Positions 1 through 11,555 of a DNA stretch of 64,000 nt are shown in pieces (position 1 is the first letter of the stretch; each line of letters begins with the position of its first letter). A program made the position numbers and the translations under genes. Source of the stretch: Scalesia atractyloides (Eukaryota; Streptophyta; Magnoliopsida; Asterales; Asteraceae); assembly GCA_947069175.1 (NCBI GenBank), contig CAMTDV010000013.1:13116001-13180000 (forward strand). Direction: 5' to 3'. Below the pieces are notes generated by a model, which had not been told where the DNA came from, made no database searches, and worked only from the letters and a program-made list of their open reading frames with translations.

Positions 1-174
1 AATTAAATACTATACAAGTAATAAAACAAGAAATATGTTAGTTAATCAAACTTATATTATATTATAAATTGTAAACTTAAAATTATTAATAGAATTAAAT
101 GTTAGATAGCGCACGTGGGTTGTACATTTTAAGATTTCAAGAATATAAACATACAAAAGCAATTTACACTTACA

Positions 175-820
175 TCTATAATACCATACATGAGAGGGAT
201 TTTTTTATACTTTCACATTTTAACATTTAAAGATTTAGTATTAGCATCTATAACCCTTTAACTTTTTAAAACCTTTATAATCAATTTTACGTGCTTATTT
301 TTTACGCAACGAAATAAATTTATGTTGATGTACGTTTCAATGTATTTTTTTTAAATGGGTATGTTCAAATATAATACGTTTTTTTTGCTTTTTTTATGTA
401 CGTTTTTAGTTGATTTACATTTTCACATAAATTTTATTTTAAAATAAGTCTGGTCAAATATAATATGTTTTTATTAGATGGTAAAAAATCGAGTTACATT
501 ACGTTTCGATTCTCCCGCAACGCGACGTACCATTCTTTAATTTAAAAAAACTTAATTTTCTTACGTATATATTTTTATGTACATATCGGTAAAAGTTTAA
601 GTTGGTTAACGTTTCAACGTAAATTTCTTTCGCAAATAAGTCGGACCAAATATATTACGTTTTCGTGCTTATTTTTATGTACCTTTTTAGTTTGTCTACG
701 TTTATACGTAACTTTTGTTCTGAAACAAGTTGGGTCAAATATAATACGTTTTCATTAGACGGTACAAATTCGAGTAAGTTTACATTTCCAACCCACGGCA
801 ATGCGCGGAAAATTTACTAG
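175..820 (+). mobile_element. Candidate non-autonomous Helitron
   Basis: The segment begins with TC directly after an A (174) and ends with CTAG directly before a T (821). That is the Helitron pattern of insertion between A and T. About 12 bases before CTAG lies an imperfect GC-rich hairpin, CCACGGCAATGCGCGG (792-808 region). A similar block, CCCGCAACGCG, occurs near 514-524. Roughly 140-bp diverged direct repeats inside each hold a variant of 'tatgtac...ttagtt' and 'caaatataatacgtttt'. No Rep/helicase ORF is present, so it would be non-autonomous. The termini are short, so chance remains possible. Confidence 0.5.
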
Positions 821-1578
821 TTCTAAACAATAACAATTATGTTGTGACCTGTGATTCAAAAATAATAATAATAAAGAGTACGTCGTCTTCTTCTTCATCC
901 TCAGCTTCTACAACTTACTTGCTCATACTATGGTGTTTTTAACTCATTATTTCTTCAAAATATTTCATTTTCTTCTTTATTATGTAATATTACATTCAAA
1001 GGTATCCTAATATTTAATTAAGGGTATTTGAATACATAAAACTAAGAAAATATAAATAATTTTACACTTCACAAAGAAAGTTAAGGGTATCCCAAACAAC
1101 CCATAACCCATACATAAATCCTCCCCTAGGACCAAGGAGTTTAAAAACAAGTTAGCGACTCAATCACATGAGTCCCTAGATTTGCTACACAATCACAATT
1201 TGTGTCAAGTTTGACACATTGTTTGATACATTTAGGGGTAGTTAAATCTAAGTAAAAATTTGAAAATTATAGTTTGTTTTCTCGTAAAAGCAAGCCGGTA
1301 CATTTTTGAAGGTTTGGAACAAGATAATTTTAAAATTTACTATATAAATAACAACTTTTATGAAATTTAATGTAGGTAACATAAACAAGAATAACTTAAC
1401 CTGACATGGAGTATAAAAACATGTTTTCATCAAGAAAGCTATCAAGCCATGTGCACAAAGTTATATAAAATTCCATATCTACTGAGTGTATATGTTTAAA
1501 GCTAAGATTATAACCCGTAGTATGAGATTCATAATCTTATTTGTAAACATTTACTACTTTTATCACCTTATCAAGTTG
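821..1578. other. AT-rich intergenic stretch, nothing recognised
   Basis: I see no coding region, RNA gene or clear repeat boundary here. Short ORFs are low-complexity and resemble no family I know. Confidence 0.5.
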
Positions 1579-1581
1579 TTA

Positions 1582-1813
1582 GACCATGTGTAGTGGGTAA
1601 TGTGATTGAACGTGAATTGGTAAAGATCACGCCTCATAAATGCTGTGTACGCTGTCCCCTGGGCATGATCTTCAGAAAATTGGTGTTGGTGCGATTGTGT
1701 AAACATTTGTGAAGAAAATTGAGAGACTTGATCTTCAAGGGAATGTCTTAATGCCACATGTCACATAACCCTCATGGGAGGGGCATTATCATAATGTCCC
1801 ACTACACATGGTC
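1582..1813. mobile_element. PIF/Harbinger (Tourist-like) MITE
   Basis: Perfect 16-bp terminal inverted repeats GACCATGTGTAGTGGG (1582-1597) and its reverse complement (1798-1813) are flanked by TTA at 1579-1581 and 1814-1816. A TTA target duplication is the hallmark of PIF/Harbinger elements. At 232 bp with no transposase ORF it is a MITE. Confidence 0.85.
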
Positions 1814-1845
1814 TTAGAAGTCAGAACTCATTTTAGAAGGTTTTA

Positions 1846-2128
1846 GACCATGTGTAGTGTGACATCCTAGTCAGCATGGGGCATTATAGGATGTGAAGTT
1901 CAAAAGTGGTGTAGTGGTATAATGTCCCATATGCTAGTAAAACGATTACTCAATTATTATTATTTTGTAGAAAATAAAAAAAAACAAACCAAAAAATTCT
2001 ATTGGACCATTTAATTGAGAAAGGGTGTTTTCATAAACATGCGTGGGACAAAAATATGAAAATCACGCCCATACAAGGCATTATGGGATGTGATCACCAC
2101 TTATGCCCAATCGCATTACCACTGCACA
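1846..2128. mobile_element. Second, diverged Harbinger-like MITE
   Basis: GACCATGTGTAGTG at 1846-1859, preceded by TTA (1843-1845), repeats the terminus of the neighbouring MITE 30 bp away. Inner motifs 'gggcattatagg' and 'aaggcattatggg' match the neighbour's 'gggcattat'. The right end, around 'accactgcacatcatc' (about 2118-2133), is degenerate, so the exact border is uncertain. Confidence 0.55.
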
Positions 2129-3208
2129 TCATCTCACCATTTATAACATCCCAACACCTTTAAGACCACATAATTCATGTTACATGCATTGCTACTCGTG
2201 AATTATTGCATAGTTCAAGCAATTGTCATTGGATAACCAATAACTAATTCAATCTACTATATAATAGCATAAGTGCACATAATCACATCATATAGTCGTC
2301 ATTAGGGTTTCTATTTAGGTGGTTATTCAACTCAAGAATGAAGAAATATACACTAATTGGGTTAAAACCCATAAATAGATAAAGAATAAAGAATTAGGTT
2401 TGATAGGAGACTAACATATGGTGTTGGGATGTTCTAAACACTATTTAAGACTATAACTTTGATTAATAAGTGAATGATAGCTTCTATTAGGATTAGAATG
2501 GTTGTCTTCCTCTAGGTCTTGCTTCAACTTTTTCACGAAACACACGTCACACATGAATTTTCTAGGTTTTTCTATAATGTTTGAATTGTGACATTCTCAA
2601 ACAACAACCGATTTATTAAGATTTCATTTTGCCCCCATTTAAGCCCCTCAAGACTTATGAATGTGTGTTTTAATCAACAAGATTTAATATTTATAATTTT
2701 AGCCCAAAAAAATATATTCAACATTTTGGTCCCATCTTAAGAAGTGATAGAAATGGGTGAATGCCGACATGTTACCAAGAAACATTTATCATGAAATATA
2801 CGAGATAAAAACATTCCCCATATTGTGATGTTACATGTGTTGTTGCAAAACTTTAGTGTACTTGGATAATCCTTCTGTAGTTTTCTTTTGTGTATCTTAA
2901 GTTATTAAGTTAAGAAAATACAAATGTGGATATATTATTTATATTAAAACTTAACTTATAAGTTAAAAAAAACACAAATGTGGAACAAATTACATATATT
3001 TAAACCATAAACATGATGCATGTCGCTTTTTTTTAACTTTAATTTTGGTATAAAATTGTCAATCAATATCGCAAAAAACATATTTTTAACAATAAAATCA
3101 ATATCTGAACCCGTAAACTCATTCATCAACCAAACGTGACTCGTTTAGATTACGTATCCATGAGTTTAACACAAACTAACAACACATACCTGTTTACACT
3201 AAATTTAA
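2129..3208. other. AT-rich intergenic stretch
   Basis: No recognisable gene, tRNA or repeat boundary is visible. Confidence 0.5.
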
Positions 3209-3285
3209 GGATGAACATTTGGTACTGGGTAACGATATCGAATTATTGTTTTTACTCACTTTTTTGGCGTTTTCGGTATCGGTAT
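3209..3285. mobile_element. Left part of a MITE interrupted by solo LTR D
   Basis: 'ggatgaacatttggtac' followed by 'taacgatatcg' (3209-3240) is an imperfect inverted match to 33503-33532 ('tcgataccggtaac' then 'gctcatcc'). Removing the 30-kb nested block 3286-33442 brings the two together as a short element of about 170 bp with terminal inverted repeats of about 30 bp. Its target duplication is not clear. Confidence 0.5.
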
Positions 3286-4943
3286 TGTCACACCCTGACC
3301 CGCAGCGGAAGCGCACGCGGGTGTAACACACACATGGTACAAACACATTTTTCATAAAACCATTGTATTATACATTATCGAGTATTAGTTACATCGTTCA
3401 GTTACACACTAATGTATAAAGTACATGTACAACTTCCAAAAGCAGTTTATCTTTACTAAATATGCATCTAATCACAGTAATATCCAAGCGTCAAAACTGG
3501 TATCATCACGCACACGTATTCTTTATTCCATCTTTGCCTTTCCTGAAAAGCATGTAAAGTTTCAAAAAAATCAACTACAAGTTGTTGGTGAGTTTCACTG
3601 AATTAATTTGTTTCACAATTAAGTTTGAACATAATGATTATGCACATTTGATGTAATTATACTAAGCCCACAAGTGAAACCTTGATTGTTCACAAGTGCC
3701 GTGTCCCACATCCAACACCAGCACTTTCCCACCCTAAGTAACTATGTCTAACACGATATAGCGTGCTCATAGTAAGTGCATGGACATATGCAATTGTAGT
3801 AGAACCCATGGTTTCATGCTAGTTCAATTGGGTTTGTCAGACCAATAGTACTATTCACATATCCACCACCCAATAGTTGATCACTTGTGTTTGTGGAGAT
3901 TTTCCATGTGTTAATATAACTCAGATAATTCACATTAAGTCATGTATTCATGTGCAAGTTTGTACGTATGTAATATGCAATTCATCCCATGTGAAACAGT
4001 AAAACAATTTGGAAACTAGGGTAATGAAAACTCACGTAATGGGGGGTAGTCCCAGTATGCTAATGACGTAAAGTACCCGTTATTCCGAACCTATTGTCAG
4101 TATGATAGGGTTAACTACCGAAGACAGTTCCCAAGTCGGTAATTGATATAACTTGGGCTCGGATGGGAATATTTATCCAAGAATGGACTCATAAAGTAAC
4201 AGTAGGCGATAGGTATTGCCTTAGTGATAGAATTGTGTTTGGCTTCCGTGCACCGTTTTGAGTGTCTGTCACGGTTAACAGTTCTAGATGTTCCGGCAAG
4301 ATCATGATCATACAGAACGTTCCATATTGTTCAGATTATAAAATGATTTGTTGACCATTAAGGAAGTTTGGGTATTACCCGAGCTAAACTCGTTCATATT
4401 TCAGTTTTCGTTTTTTGCCGTCGGTGATTTCCCTAAGCTAGCGTGTAATGTCCCCTAATTACCCAATTTACCCATGAATAGTCCGGAATTACTCTAACTT
4501 TCCAATTCTCGCCAAATAAACTATCGGTAAATTTACTAGTTCCGGAAGGTTCGTTAAACGATTATTTTGCTGGTTTTGTTGATAATTATTGTAAAGCCCT
4601 AACTCGCCTAGTTGGATTTTAGTAAAAGATTTGACATTTCATTAAGATAACGCGATCAAAACTAATTATAAAAGTACGGGTTTACTTTAATGTTTGAGTA
4701 TACAAAATATTGATAAACAAATCAACACTATTATGTTTCTTGGACAAGGAAAAACTAAGCGGAAGCTAGTAATTCGGAAATGTCCGGTTCTTCGACAATC
4801 TTGATCATCCGCGACGTCCTACAGATCACCTACATTACAAATTTATCTAGAACTTTAGTTATGTAATACATATAACATAAAAGAACATATCTAACATGAA
4901 AACATGACCCAACAAAACCAAAAAAAAAATTGTTTCGAACCCC

Positions 4944-5044
4944 GCCGTAAGCTACGGCTAGGCACCGTAGCTTACGGCCTGCGCTTCCTGTTTCTGACAG
5001 AAGCTGTCTACCGTAAGCTACGGTAAGCAACCGTAGCTTACGGT
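4944..5044. repeat. Twin 14-bp hairpins in element B leader
   Basis: Hairpin 1: GCCGTAAGCTACGG (4944-4957), 7-nt loop, CCGTAGCTTACGGC (4965-4978). Hairpin 2: arm 5010-5023, 7-nt loop, arm 5031-5044, with the same 13-bp core CCGTAAGCTACGG. Both are perfectly paired. They lie about 350-450 nt before the LTR end in sense direction, so they would be in the transcribed leader upstream of the PBS. Confidence 0.9.
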
Positions 5045-5462
5045 GGCTACCGCAGGTTTCTCTTATTTCCGTTTTTGACGGGAAAATCTCCGTATCTTTT
5101 AAATCGCTTATCCGTTTAACCATGCGTTTCTTCCTACCTGATCATAATTTGATCCTCCACCTTAATAACTCGAAATCCAACATCCGAATTAATCATATTT
5201 TAACTTTAAGCCTCCGGCTTATTATTTATTTGCAAAACTTATTGACCCGTTTATATATTTTTATTAAACAACTCATTTGACCACCTCTAGTTCCTGATTA
5301 CATCATATCTACAAATGTTTCCTAATACTCGGAATCCTGTAAACGTGATTCAATCATTCATTCCCTGGTTTACACACATATTTGAATTCCTACCCAGTAT
5401 CCGGGTATTATGTCGATATCATTACTCATGCATCCCTTCCGGTATGCATTAAAACTTCATAT

Positions 5463-6030
5463 AACCCGTTTGATTGACATAGCGAAATCAATCGCTTTTA
5501 TTCGACCAAACCTTTAATCATTATGTCTTTTTGACCCATTTAGTTGACGTAACTAAATTTATCGCTTTTATTCAACCAAACCTTTAATCATTATGTCGCT
5601 TTGACCTGTTTGGTTGACGTAGCGAAATCCATCGCTTTTATTCAACCAAACCTTTAATATTATGTCGTTTTGACCGTTTGGTTGACGTAGCAAAATTCAT
5701 CGCTTTTATTCAACCAAACCTTTAATCATTATGTCGTTTTGACCCGTTTGGTTGACGTAGCGAAATCCATCGCTTTTATTCAACCAAACCTTTAATCATT
5801 TTGTCGTTTTGACCCGTTCGGTTGACGTAGCGAAATCCATCGCTTTTATTCAACCAAACCTTTAATCCTTATGTTGTTTTGACCCGTTTGATTGACATAG
5901 CGAAATCCATCACTTTTATTCAACCAAACCTTTAATCATTATATCGTTTTGACCCGTTTGGTTGACGTAGCAAAATCCATCGCTTTTATTCAACCAAAGC
6001 TTTAATCATTATGTCGTTTTGACCTGTTTA
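5463..6030. repeat. 70-bp tandem repeat, about 8 copies
   Basis: The unit contains 'gttgacgtagcgaaatccat' then 'cgcttttattcaaccaaacc' and 'tttaatcattatgtcgtttt', with a period of 70 bp. Copies differ by a few bases. The partner LTR has about 10 copies (27382-28090), and solo LTR J has a diverged version. Confidence 0.9.
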
Positions 6031-6971
6031 AAACAATTATCCATACATTATATTACTACAAGCGCAAGGTCACGTACCTTAAATCTTTCCTTTCAAGCGC
6101 ACGTCCGTCCCTTCTTGGCCACTTGACCCTTCACCCAGTTTGCCTATAAAGTTAAATTTGTTTTATCGTTTAGAACTCATAATGAAGTTCTAGGACACAC
6201 GTCATTGTTAACACCTCGTTGACTTGATTCATTCACAGTTTTCAAGTATTCCATATTCTTCTAACCTCTATATTCAGTTTGTATGATTCACATCTAAACT
6301 TTACATTATAGCATCACTCATTAAATTTTCACTATTAACATTTCTCATTAAGGCCCATATTAACATGCTTCTTCAACAATTTACATCATAGTATTCGTAG
6401 TTGTATAATTCTTAAGGCTTTGTTATGTTAGAACATAACCCACTTCTTTATGCAAGCATAATAATATCTATCTAAAATTACCTAAATTTATCATCTAGTT
6501 TCAGTTAGGATTATGATCCTATACTTAGGTTACACCTTCCGTAGGTCATGGCATCAATCAATTTCTCAAGAACTTCAATTAACCAAATTCCTCTCAAAAT
6601 CAAACATCATAAAAATTGAAATTGTAACTTACCTTGTGTTAGTTAAGTATGACTGACCACTATTCTTGATTCATGCACTAACATTGATTCAATTTTACCC
6701 TTCAATTGATCAATTTGATAAGAGTAGGGTTTGTGTGTTCATCCCTTTGCTCTGCTCTCACACACGTACACACACATAAGTGTGTTTTGTGTTTTAATTA
6801 AAATTTTATTTTAACTATTTAACTTTCTCAGTTTGACACTTTTAGTTCCTCATGTTTGGTTTAGCATAAATAGAACCCTAATTTATAATTTTTTATTATT
6901 TAACAACTCACCATTAACTAGGTTAAATATCCCTAGTTACATATATATATTGATATTTTTGGGGTGTTACA

Positions 6972-6990
6972 AATCCACCCCCTTAAAAGA
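6972..6990 (-). other. Element B polypurine tract
   Basis: In sense, TTTTAAGGGGGTGGATT immediately precedes the LTR start TGTAACACCCC. This is the plus-strand primer position. The GTTTC...GAAAC inverted repeat just upstream is the shared pre-PPT motif also seen in A and C. Confidence 0.8.
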
Positions 6991-7011
6991 GGTTTCGTCC
7001 TTGAAACTTGG

Positions 7012-7797
7012 TTACGTATCGAATAAGGAAGGGTATAACCTTTTCATATCTTCTTCGGACTCCTAAGTAGTGTCTGATCCCTTCCGATGCTCCCATTTAA
7101 TTCTTACTTGACTAATTTTCTTGTTCCTTAATCCCTTGACCTTCCGGTCGAGGATTGAAACCGGCTTTGCCAAGTAATTAAGTTTATCGTCTATCTCTAT
7201 GTCGTCATATCAAACACAGGTTATCTCGTCGGCAATGCATTTTCGTAGATGTGAAACGTGGAATGTGTTGTGTATCCCACTCAATTCTTTGGGTAGCTCT
7301 AATCGGTAAGCTACCTTACCCACTCGTTCAAGAATTTTAAAAGGTCCAATAAACCTCGGGCTCAGCTTTCCTCTTTTCCTAAATCGAATGACTCCCTTCC
7401 ACGGAGATACTTTAAGCATTACCTTATCACCAATTTGAAATTCAATAGGCCTTCGTCTTTTATCCACATAAGATTTTTGTCGATCTTGAGCTGCTTTTAT
7501 ATGAGCTCGAATCGTATCTATTTTCTCATTGGTGACTTTAATTACATCTTTGTTACCGAGTTCGCGAAGGCCTACTTCACCCAACACACCGGGGTTCAAC
7601 ATTTCCTACCATAGAGCATTTCGTATGGTGCCATTCCAATACTTGAATGATAACTATTGTTGTATGAAAATTCAACCAACGGTAGGTAAGCATCCCAACT
7701 ACCGCCCGTAGCATGTCTTCCAACGTTTGAATTGTTCGTTCGCTTTGCCCATCTGTCTAGAATGATAGGCTGTACTGATTAATAGTTTCGTACCCAG
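7012..7797 (-). pseudogene. pol: Element B integrase C-terminus with chromodomain-like tail
   Basis: The readable part (7602-7210) has the linker RQKSYVDKRRRPIEF, the GPY/F motif SPRFIGPFKILERVG and FHVSHLRKC. After a break the frame resumes toward 7012 with a chromodomain-like stretch (RIKWEHRKG, EEDMKRLYPSLF) and a TAA. Between 7602 and 7797 the 3' half of the integrase core, including the QS-E region, is scrambled by stops and frameshifts. In the family this region ends the Pol polyprotein, and the chromodomain tethers integration to chromatin. Here it cannot be made intact. Confidence 0.85.
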
Positions 7798-10084
7798 CTA
7801 TTCTTGAAAGTCGTGCCAAAAGTTTGAAGTGAACCGAGTATCTCTATCAGATACGATGGACACCGGCACTCTGTGGCGTGCTACAATCTCATTTATGTAC
7901 ACCTCCGACATCTTTTCGGACGTATAGGTCTCACAAACAGGAAGAAAATGAGCGCTTGTTGTCAATCTATCTACAACCACCCAAGTAGCGTCGAATCCTC
8001 GAGTCGTTTTTGGCAGCTTAGTTAATAGGTCCATAGTAACATGTCCCCATTTCCAAACTGGATTGTCTAGTGGTTGGAGTTTGCGGTAAGGCTTTTGATG
8101 TTCCGTTTTTACTTGCAAACAAGTTAAACATCTTTCAACATACTTCGCTACATCTCTTTTCATTCCAGGCCACCAATAGTTTTGTTTCAGATCTCGGTAC
8201 ATCTTGGTCGCTCCCGGGTGAATCGAGTAACGTGACTTATGAGCCTCATCCAATAGAAGATCCTTGACACCACAAGTGTTCGGGACCCAAATTCTTTCGT
8301 ATCGGGTTTTCATACAATTTTCTCCGTCTACAATGTCCTTCAATAAACCCTTTACACGTTCCTTTCTCCAATATTCCTCTTTTATTGCTTCTTCTTGCGC
8401 CACTCGGATTTGTTCGAGCAAACCCGATGTTACTACGAGTTGCATCGACCGCACTCGTATGGGTGTATATTCTTCTTTTCGGCTTAGCGCATCTGTTACT
8501 ACATTGGCCCTTCCAGGACGGTAATGGATTTCACAATCATAGACTTTCACCGTTTCTAGCCATCTTCTTTGTCTCATATTTAATTCCTTTTGATCAAAGA
8601 AGTATATTAAACTTTTATGGTCGGTGAAAATAGTGCATTTCACCCGGTACAAGTAGTGTCTCCAATTCTTCAATGCGAATATCACTGCTGCCAATTCGAG
8701 GTCATGAGTCGGATATTTCTTTTCATGGGTTTTTAATTGTCTAGAGGCATAAGCAATCACCTTGCCCCGTTGCATAAGTACGCACCCAAGACCTAGGTGC
8801 GAAGCGTCCGAATACACTACCAAGTCATTAATGCCATCCTGTAAAGTCAATACCGGAGCACTGGTCAATTTTTCCTTAAGCATTTGGAACACCTTTTCTT
8901 GCTCATCGTTCTAAACAAACTTTTCGTCCTTTCGGGTTAATTTAGATAATGGCAATGCAATTTTGGAGACATTATGAAGGAATCGCCTGTAATATCCCGC
9001 AAGCCCCAAAAAGCTTCTAATCTCCGACGGATTTTTCGGAGGATTCCATTTTGACACTGCTTCAATCTTGGACGGGTCTACTAGTACTCCATTGGCACTT
9101 ATAATATGCCCGAGGAACTGTACTTCTCGAAGCCAAAAGGCACACTTCGAGAATTTTGCATAAAGTCTTTCTCGTCTAAGAGTTTCTAATACATCACGTA
9201 AATGACGAGCATGATCCTCCCTGCTTTTTGAATATACAAGAATGTCGTCAATGAATACTATCACTGACCTATCCAACATGGGTTTGCAAACCCGATTCAT
9301 AAGATCCATGAATGCCGTGGGCGCATTGGTTAGTCAGAAACATCACAAGGAATTCATAATGCCCGTACCGTGTACGGAAAGCCGTTTTGGGTATGCCTTC
9401 CTCTTTCACTCTCAGTTGATGGTAGCCCGACCTTAAGTCAATTTTTGAAAACCCACTCGCACCCTGTAGTTGCTCGAATAAATCATCAATTCTCGGGAGT
9501 GGATATCGATTCCTTACCGTAAGTTTATTTAGCTCACGGTAATCAATACACATACGCATGCTTCCATCCTTCTTTTACACAAACAATACTGGTGCTCCCG
9601 AGGGAGAGACGCTTGGTCGGATGAATCCCTTGTCTAACAAGTCTTGTAGTTGTGGCAATAACTCTTGGAGTTCCGATGGTGCTAACCGATATGGGGCTTT
9701 AGCCACCGGTTTTGCACCCGGAACTAGTTCAATTCCAAACTCCACCTCACGCTCAGGTGGTATTCCCAGTAAATCTTCCGGGAACACATCTCTAAAATCT
9801 TGTACGACAGGCACGTCTTCTATTCTTGGCGACTCTTTTTCTGAATCATGTACGTATGTCAAATAAGCCTTACACCCATGTTGAATGAGTTTATGGGCTT
9901 CTATCATGAAACATACTATAGGATTGCAATTCTTTTCCCCGTAAATAATTACATGTCTTCCGCTTGGTGATGTTAGTTGTATCTCTTTACGGAAACATAT
10001 TACCTTAGCGTGGTGACGAGATAACAAATCCATTCCAATTACCACTTGGAATTCCCCCATCGACATGGGTATCAAATCAACCAA
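7798..10084 (-). pseudogene. pol: Element B protease-RT-RNase H-integrase remnant
   Basis: Segments 10084-9575, 9559-9269, 9309-8911 and 8892-7798 read in order. They hold protease C-terminus (VVIGMDLLSRHHA), RT (MCIDYRELNKL, FSKIDLRSGYHQL, then VIVFIDDILVYSK with intact DD), RNase H (LVVYSDASHLGLGCVLMQRG, FTDHKSLIYFF, ALSRK), the integrase HHCC zinc region (HKSRYSIHPG, CLTCLQVK) and the first two core Asp regions (VTMDLLTKLP, IVSDRDTRF). An in-frame TAA lies at 9575-9577, a frameshift near 9290 after YEFLVM, and a TAG near 8908-8910 where Trp is expected. It is non-functional. Confidence 0.92.
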
Positions 10085-10975
10085 GTAATCCTTGCCATCA
10101 TCATTTAATTTTCATTCCCGACATATATCACAAACAACAAAACTTATATTATTACCTACTTCTACTTCTATAGGCATAGGTTATTTTGTTAGTGTGAACA
10201 AAGGGTGTCAAATAAATCTATGTGAAACAAAGGACTTATTTGCACCCGTATCAAATAAAACACATGCGGGAATTGAATTTACGGTAAACGCACCTGAAAC
10301 CACATCGGGTTCATTTTTGGCCTCTGCTGCAGTTATGTGGAAGGACCTTGCCCTTGTCTTCGAAGTTTCATTCTTCACATTGATCGCATCTTTCTTTCCT
10401 ACCAACTCCGGGCATTTAGACTTTTTATGACCCGGTTGGTAACACTTAAAACAGACCGATACTTTAGTAGGGCAATTTGAGGGTGCATGTCCCGTTTTTG
10501 CACACATGAGACATGGTTTGTTTTTATAGAAACACTCGCCCTGATGAGAGCGTCCACAAACCTTGCAACTAGGCAACCCTCCTTTTACGTTTCCCTTCTT
10601 TGGAGGTTCTTTTACTTTTTGTTTCTTTGTGGGGCTTGGGTTCATGTCCAACGCCCTCCTTTCTCCTCTTTCAACTTGCTTTTTCAATTTGATTTCACGC
10701 TCTCGTGCGGCATTTACCATCTCCGTGAGATGTTCATACTTTGAGGGAGTCATAAACTCCCGATATTCCGTGCTCAACATATTGTACTAATAATAGATTT
10801 TCTGTTCTTTAGTTTGGACTAATTCATCACAAAACCTCAACTTGTCCAGGAAGATCCCCGTGATCTTGTCAATCGATTCACCTTTCTTTCTTAGCTGGAT
10901 AATTCTTCCTTGATTTTGTTGATTACAGCTTTTGGGCTATGATGTTTAAGGAAAGGTGCCTTAAACTCTTCCCAT
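10085..10975 (-). pseudogene. gag: Element B gag C-terminus and protease start
   Basis: ORF 10780-10208 carries a Cys/His-rich nucleocapsid (CKVCGRSHQGEC, CLMCAKTGHAPSNC, CFKCYQPGHKKSKC) followed by the aspartic protease motif CVLFDTGANKSF. Upstream, from 10975, the frame reads TWEEFKAPFLKHHSP and then breaks by frameshift and a TAG near 10790. The capsid part continues at 23497-23600 and 25868-26211, because A and G inserted into gag. Beyond 10208 stops interrupt the protease. Confidence 0.88.
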
Positions 10976-11393
10976 GTCATTGTCACACCCTCAATTTCCA
11001 CTTACGGAGTTTTACCGCGAGACGTGTGAACAAACCAGAATCTAAGACACTAGTACGTCGAACGACTCTATATGATTTGATAATACGTTTTCCAAAATCA
11101 TTTGTTGTAAATTTTAGATTACCAATATTTAGCATGAGTATCAGTTTTAAATTTGAGCGGAAGCATAAATAAGTAATGATGCGGGCGCCAACACAAACGC
11201 CAAAACAAATGAAAAATCCCAAAACAATATTAATAAATGAGACGCGATAAAGATGTCTTGTTCAATGCATGTGCGTGCACCTAGAGCTCCTAGCGTCCTG
11301 AGAAACATGTAAAAAAAAGCAAGTGTCAACATTAAAGATGAGTGAGTTCACAGGTTTTCATAAATTCGTTGTTCGGTTTTAGTTGGTTACTCC

Positions 11394-11555
11394 GTTATCC
11401 CCAACCCGGGATAACATATCAGTTCCATTATTCCAAACCCGGAATAATAAGTTGTTGCTTCCAATATTCCCAAACCGGAATATTAAGTTGTTGTTTCCAT
11501 TATCCCCAACCCGGGATAATAAGTTGATGTTCCAATATTCCAAACCCGGAATATT
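11394..11555. repeat. Array of five covarying 8-bp hairpins (3' LTR copy)
   Basis: Five perfect 8-bp stems with 6-nt loops, 33-36 nt apart: GTTATCCC/GGGATAAC (11394-11415), ATTATTCC/GGAATAAT (11427-11448), AATATTCC/GGAATATT (11463-11484), ATTATCCC/GGGATAAT (11499-11520), AATATTCC/GGAATATT (11534-11555). Stem bases change between copies but always in matching pairs. In sense RNA the loops read GGGUUG, GGGUUU or GGUUUG. The array lies about 410-575 nt before the LTR end, so in the leader upstream of the PBS. Confidence 0.93.

Larger units (their letters stand above)
4590..6971 (-). repeat. Element B 3' LTR (2,382 bp)
   Basis: On the plus strand it runs TGTAAAGCCC...GGGGTGTTACA; in sense, TGTAACACCCC...GGGCTTTACA. 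It ends directly at the polypurine tract at 6972. It differs from the partner LTR by scattered substitutions, fewer copies of a 70-bp repeat, and two intact hairpins where the partner keeps one and a half. Confidence 0.93.

Noticed and set aside
5463..6030. CRISPR-like array
   Set aside because: The 70-bp units are contiguous with no unique spacers, and the context is a plant LTR.
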